DNA from: Peptococcaceae bacterium
Lineage (GTDB): Bacteria > Bacillota > Peptococcia > Peptococcales > Peptococcaceae
Assembly: GCA_017383785.1 (NCBI GenBank)
Contig: JAFNVD010000042.1
Coordinates: 1 to 7,862, forward strand
Reading direction: 5' to 3'
Length of the DNA stretch: 7,862 nt
This document shows, piece after piece, positions 6,030 to 7,862 of this stretch. Numbering within the stretch: the stretch's first letter is position 1; every line of letters starts with the position of its first letter. The translations under genes were made by a program, and so were the position numbers. The notes under the pieces are model-generated. The model was given only the letters and a program-made list of their open reading frames with translations, had not been told where the DNA came from and did not search any database.

Positions 6030-6767
6030 TTATATATCCTCCTGCGGTTTTGGTAAGGCAATAGACATAACAGTACCTTTTCCTATTTCACTATTACACC
6101 AAATATGTCCTTTATGCAATTCGATAACGGAACGGCTAATCCATAATCCCAATCCACTGTTTTTTTCTTCTCCGGGTTTATCTAATCCACGCGCAAATGG
6201 TTCAAATAACTGAGATATTTTTTCCTGTGGTATACCACATCCGTTATCCTGCATATGCATCACTATAAATTGATCTTTTTCTTCAAAAGATACAGCAACA
6301 CTGCCACCATTGTCAGTAAATTTCACTGCATTATTTAACAGGTTTAACATAACTTCTCGTATGCGACCCCTGTCTCCATGCACAATGACTCCTGTTTTCG
6401 CTTCCACAGTATATGTAATTTCTTTGCGTTTTAACGACAACTCCATCAAGTTTCCAATTTCACTGGCCAAATGGCTCAAATCAAGTACCTCCATTTGTAG
6501 CGGAATCTGATTGGACTCCAGTTTCGCCCAGTCTAGAATTTGGTTTACAATCAAAAGCAGATTTTGCGCACTGTCATTCATTTTTGTCAAATATTTTTTT
6601 TGTAATGGATTTAATTCGCCGACTTGCTCCTCTACCAGAAGTTCTCCAAACCCTTTGATAGCATTAAGCGGTGTACGAATCTCATGACCGATTTGTGCCA
6701 AGAAACGGGCAAATTCCAGTTCATCCTTTTTGTTGGCATGCTGTTCCTCTATGTAGTTTTGCTGCAT
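6030..6767 (-). CDS. Soluble histidine kinase without a recognisable sensor domain
   Basis: The 245-residue product is a nearly minimal sensor kinase. The dimerisation/phosphoacceptor domain (about 18-85) contains FLAQIGHEIRTPLNAI with His28 as the predicted phosphorylation site. The ATP-binding domain (about 130-240) has the N box LNLLNNAVKF (141-150), G1 box DNGCGIP (174-180), F box FEPF (188-191) and G2 box GLGLWISRS (205-213), all intact. Only about 17 residues precede the kinase core: there is no PAS, GAF, HAMP or membrane segment, so it should be cytoplasmic and sense its signal through a partner or not at all. No response regulator is in the window. I prefer ATG 6767 because GGAGG lies seven bases before it; a GTG at 6794 would add nine residues. 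The stop lies two bases before the peptidase start. Confidence 0.9.
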   Translation of the reverse strand: MQQNYIEEQHANKKDELEFARFLAQIGHEIRTPLNAIKGFGELLVEEQVGELNPLQKKYLTKMNDSAQNLLLIVNQILDWAKLESNQIPLQMEVLDLSHLASEIGNLMELSLKRKEITYTVEAKTGVIVHGDRGRIREVMLNLLNNAVKFTDNGGSVAVSFEEKDQFIVMHMQDNGCGIPQEKISQLFEPFARGLDKPGEEKNSGLGLWISRSVIELHKGHIWCNSEIGKGTVMSIALPKPQEDI

Positions 6768-6774
6768 ATGCCCG

Positions 6775-6780
6775 CCTCCA
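6775..6780 (-). promoter_or_regulatory. Ribosome binding site that fixes the kinase start
   Basis: TGGAGG on the minus strand, then seven bases, then ATG 6767-6765. The in-frame GTG at 6794 would place this motif inside the gene and has no site of its own. Confidence 0.7.
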
Positions 6781-6813
6781 TTCATTTCTCTCACAAAATC
6801 TTATTAGAAAATA

Positions 6814-7245
6814 TTATTTAGCTGTTTCCTTCAATTTCTGGTATAATGCACGCATTTGATGCAGATGCATTTGCTCTTCGCCACGCATACTGCGACACAA
6901 CATTTGTAATTCAGGCTGGGCTACCAGCTGTTCCAGCGCTTCATAATAAAACACTGCAGATTCTTCTTTCGCCATATATTCAATCAAATACAGGTACACA
7001 TCTTCCTGATCCTCTTGTACTATCGGTAAATGCTGAATTTCTTCACCCAAATCACGCAAAATCCCCATTAATCGGTCTGCATGACGCAGTTCATCCTGTG
7101 CATACTGCAGAAATGCCTGTTTTAGTTCTCCATTGCCATGCTTTCCTGCCAATGCTATATACTGATATGCGGAATTCATTTCATCAATCAAACCCTGGTA
7201 TAAGGTATCGATTAATTGCTGTTTTACCTTTTCATCTTGCAACAT
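6814..7245 (-). CDS. Ferritin-like di-iron protein
   Basis: The 143-residue, mostly helical protein shows the four-helix ferritin-like pattern of a di-iron site: Glu22 followed by Tyr27 (DEMNSAYQY), Glu52-x-x-His55 (DELRH), Glu95 with Tyr100 (KEESAVFYYE), and Glu124-x-x-His127 (GEEQMH). Two E-x-x-H pairs separated by about 70 residues are the hallmark. Length is close to bacterioferritin or the erythrin part of rubrerythrin, but there is no C-terminal rubredoxin (no CxxC) and I see no Met suited to bacterioferritin haem binding, so I do not choose between iron storage and peroxide reduction. ATG 7245 shares its A with the stop of the ThrE gene (TAATG), and its GGGAGG site lies in that gene's last codons, so translation is likely coupled. 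It is probably cytoplasmic. Confidence 0.82.
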   Translation of the reverse strand: MLQDEKVKQQLIDTLYQGLIDEMNSAYQYIALAGKHGNGELKQAFLQYAQDELRHADRLMGILRDLGEEIQHLPIVQEDQEDVYLYLIEYMAKEESAVFYYEALEQLVAQPELQMLCRSMRGEEQMHLHQMRALYQKLKETAK

Positions 7246-7712
7246 TAAAATTCCTCCCTACGATGTTTGCTGCGGAAAAATAGCTTCGGTGCATGAATGA
7301 TTTTACCCATACGAACTACTGTTGTTACAGTCATAATCCCCAATACAATAGCACCTGCCAGTGCCAAAGTATGCAAACCGGTTTCTACAAATAACATTGT
7401 TTCTTGTTTTACACAATATTCCATAGTATAATACATCCCACCGCCGGGTACCAACGGCAATATTGCTGTTGTCAAAAAAACAATTACCGGTACTTTACAA
7501 ACACGTGCCATAATTTCTGTATAAGCAGCGATAACAACTGTCGCTACAAAATATGCAAATACATCACCAAAATCTTTTAACAACAGATATACTACCCAGC
7601 CCAATGCACCTCCAAAGCACACCGGAATCATCCGCTGCCAGCGAATATTGTAAGTAATAGCAAAGCCCAAGCATGCAATAAATGCATAAATACAAGGCAT
7701 GATATATTCCAT
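7245..7712 (-). CDS. ThrE-family threonine/serine exporter, C-terminal half as a separate subunit (YjjB-like)
   Basis: The 155-residue membrane protein matches the ThrE_2/YjjB half of threonine/serine exporters. It has about five hydrophobic segments (roughly 4-22, 29-45, 51-70, 75-95, 112-133) and the family's conserved loop ILPLVPGGGMYYTM (84-97). The tail (134-155) is strongly basic, RSKHRREEF, and so probably cytoplasmic. In some actinobacteria both halves are one ThrE polypeptide; here, as with YjjP/YjjB, they are separate, and the other half ends two bases upstream. ATG 7712 has AGGAGG eight bases before it. The inferred substrate class (small hydroxy amino acids) rests on the family only; no substrate can be read from the sequence. 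Confidence 0.85.
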   Translation of the reverse strand: MEYIMPCIYAFIACLGFAITYNIRWQRMIPVCFGGALGWVVYLLLKDFGDVFAYFVATVVIAAYTEIMARVCKVPVIVFLTTAILPLVPGGGMYYTMEYCVKQETMLFVETGLHTLALAGAIVLGIMTVTTVVRMGKIIHAPKLFFRSKHRREEF

Positions 7713-7713
7713 A

Positions 7714-7862
7714 TTACATACCTCCTGTCAAAATCAAGACAATACCGGTACCGATGGCAAGTGCCAGCGCAATCAAAAGTGCCTCCACAGCTCTCATAGT
7801 GCCGGCCATCAAGTCACCTGCAATAACATCTCGCATGGCATTGGTAATTGCTACACCGGGTA
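7714..7862 (-). CDS. ThrE-family threonine/serine exporter, N-terminal half (YjjP-like), 3' end only
   Basis: Translating the minus strand from the window edge gives 48 residues and a TAA: PGVAITNAMRDVIAGDLMAG, then a hydrophobic segment rich in Ala, Leu and Ile, ending ILTGGM. The PG-x-A-I-T-N-A-x-R-D-x-I-x-G-D motif followed by a membrane segment is characteristic of the end of the ThrE_1/YjjP domain. The stop is one base before the ATG of the C-terminal-half gene, and this gene's last codons (ACA GGA GGT) supply the latter's ribosome binding site. The start and most of the gene lie beyond 7862. Confidence 0.88.
   Translation of the reverse strand, partial: PGVAITNAMRDVIAGDLMAGTMRAVEALLIALALAIGTGIVLILTGGM

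Noticed and set aside
6846..7283. 145-codon plus-strand open frame
   Set aside because: It lies antisense to the well-supported ferritin-like gene, its protein is rich in His, Ala and Phe without any domain pattern, and it has no ribosome binding site.

Overview
The window reads as a chromosomal segment of a low-to-moderate GC Gram-positive-type bacterium (Bacillota; a clostridial or Negativicutes-like anaerobe is my best guess, not proven). The reasons are the AGGAGG-type ribosome binding sites before nearly every gene, a DnaD-domain protein beside a DnaC/DnaI-type helicase loader, an FMN riboswitch with a transcription terminator controlling a RibU-type vitamin transporter, and an Asp23-like domain. 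All genes lie on the minus strand, so transcription runs from high to low coordinates. No mobile element, CRISPR array, tRNA or rRNA was seen.

Positions 7862 to 1292 look like one long, tightly packed gene string: the two halves of a ThrE-type amino-acid exporter (7862-7714 partial, and 7712-7245), a ferritin-like di-iron protein (7245-6814), a soluble sensor-less histidine kinase (6767-6030), an M20 PepT-like peptidase broken by an in-frame TAA (6027-4879), the SfsA nuclease (4875-4123), a P-loop NTPase fused to an Asp23-like domain (4141-3284), a DnaD-domain protein (3238-2249) and the helicase loader (2236-1292). Stops and starts overlap or lie within about 50 bases throughout, and I see no terminator between genes, so co-transcription is likely. 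The functions are mixed (export, iron/oxidative protection, signalling, peptide turnover, replication).

Positions 1251 to 268 form a separate unit: a strong sigma-A type promoter (1251-1223), an FMN aptamer (1187-1075), an intrinsic terminator (1020-984) and ribU (882-268). This is a classic riboflavin-uptake switch: when FMN is plentiful the aptamer closes and transcription should stop before ribU. The 5' strand of aptamer helix P1 can also pair with the terminator, giving a concrete candidate antiterminator.

Positions 267 to 1 hold a short intergenic region with three helically phased TGTTC/GAACA half-sites and then the first 52 codons of a LysR-type regulator that runs off the window.

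The points most worth a second look are the nonsense codon in the peptidase, the NTPase-Asp23 fusion placed between sfsA and the replication pair, the proposed riboswitch antiterminator, and the orphan kinase next to the ferritin-like gene. Nothing here amounts to a clearly new defence or mobile system.
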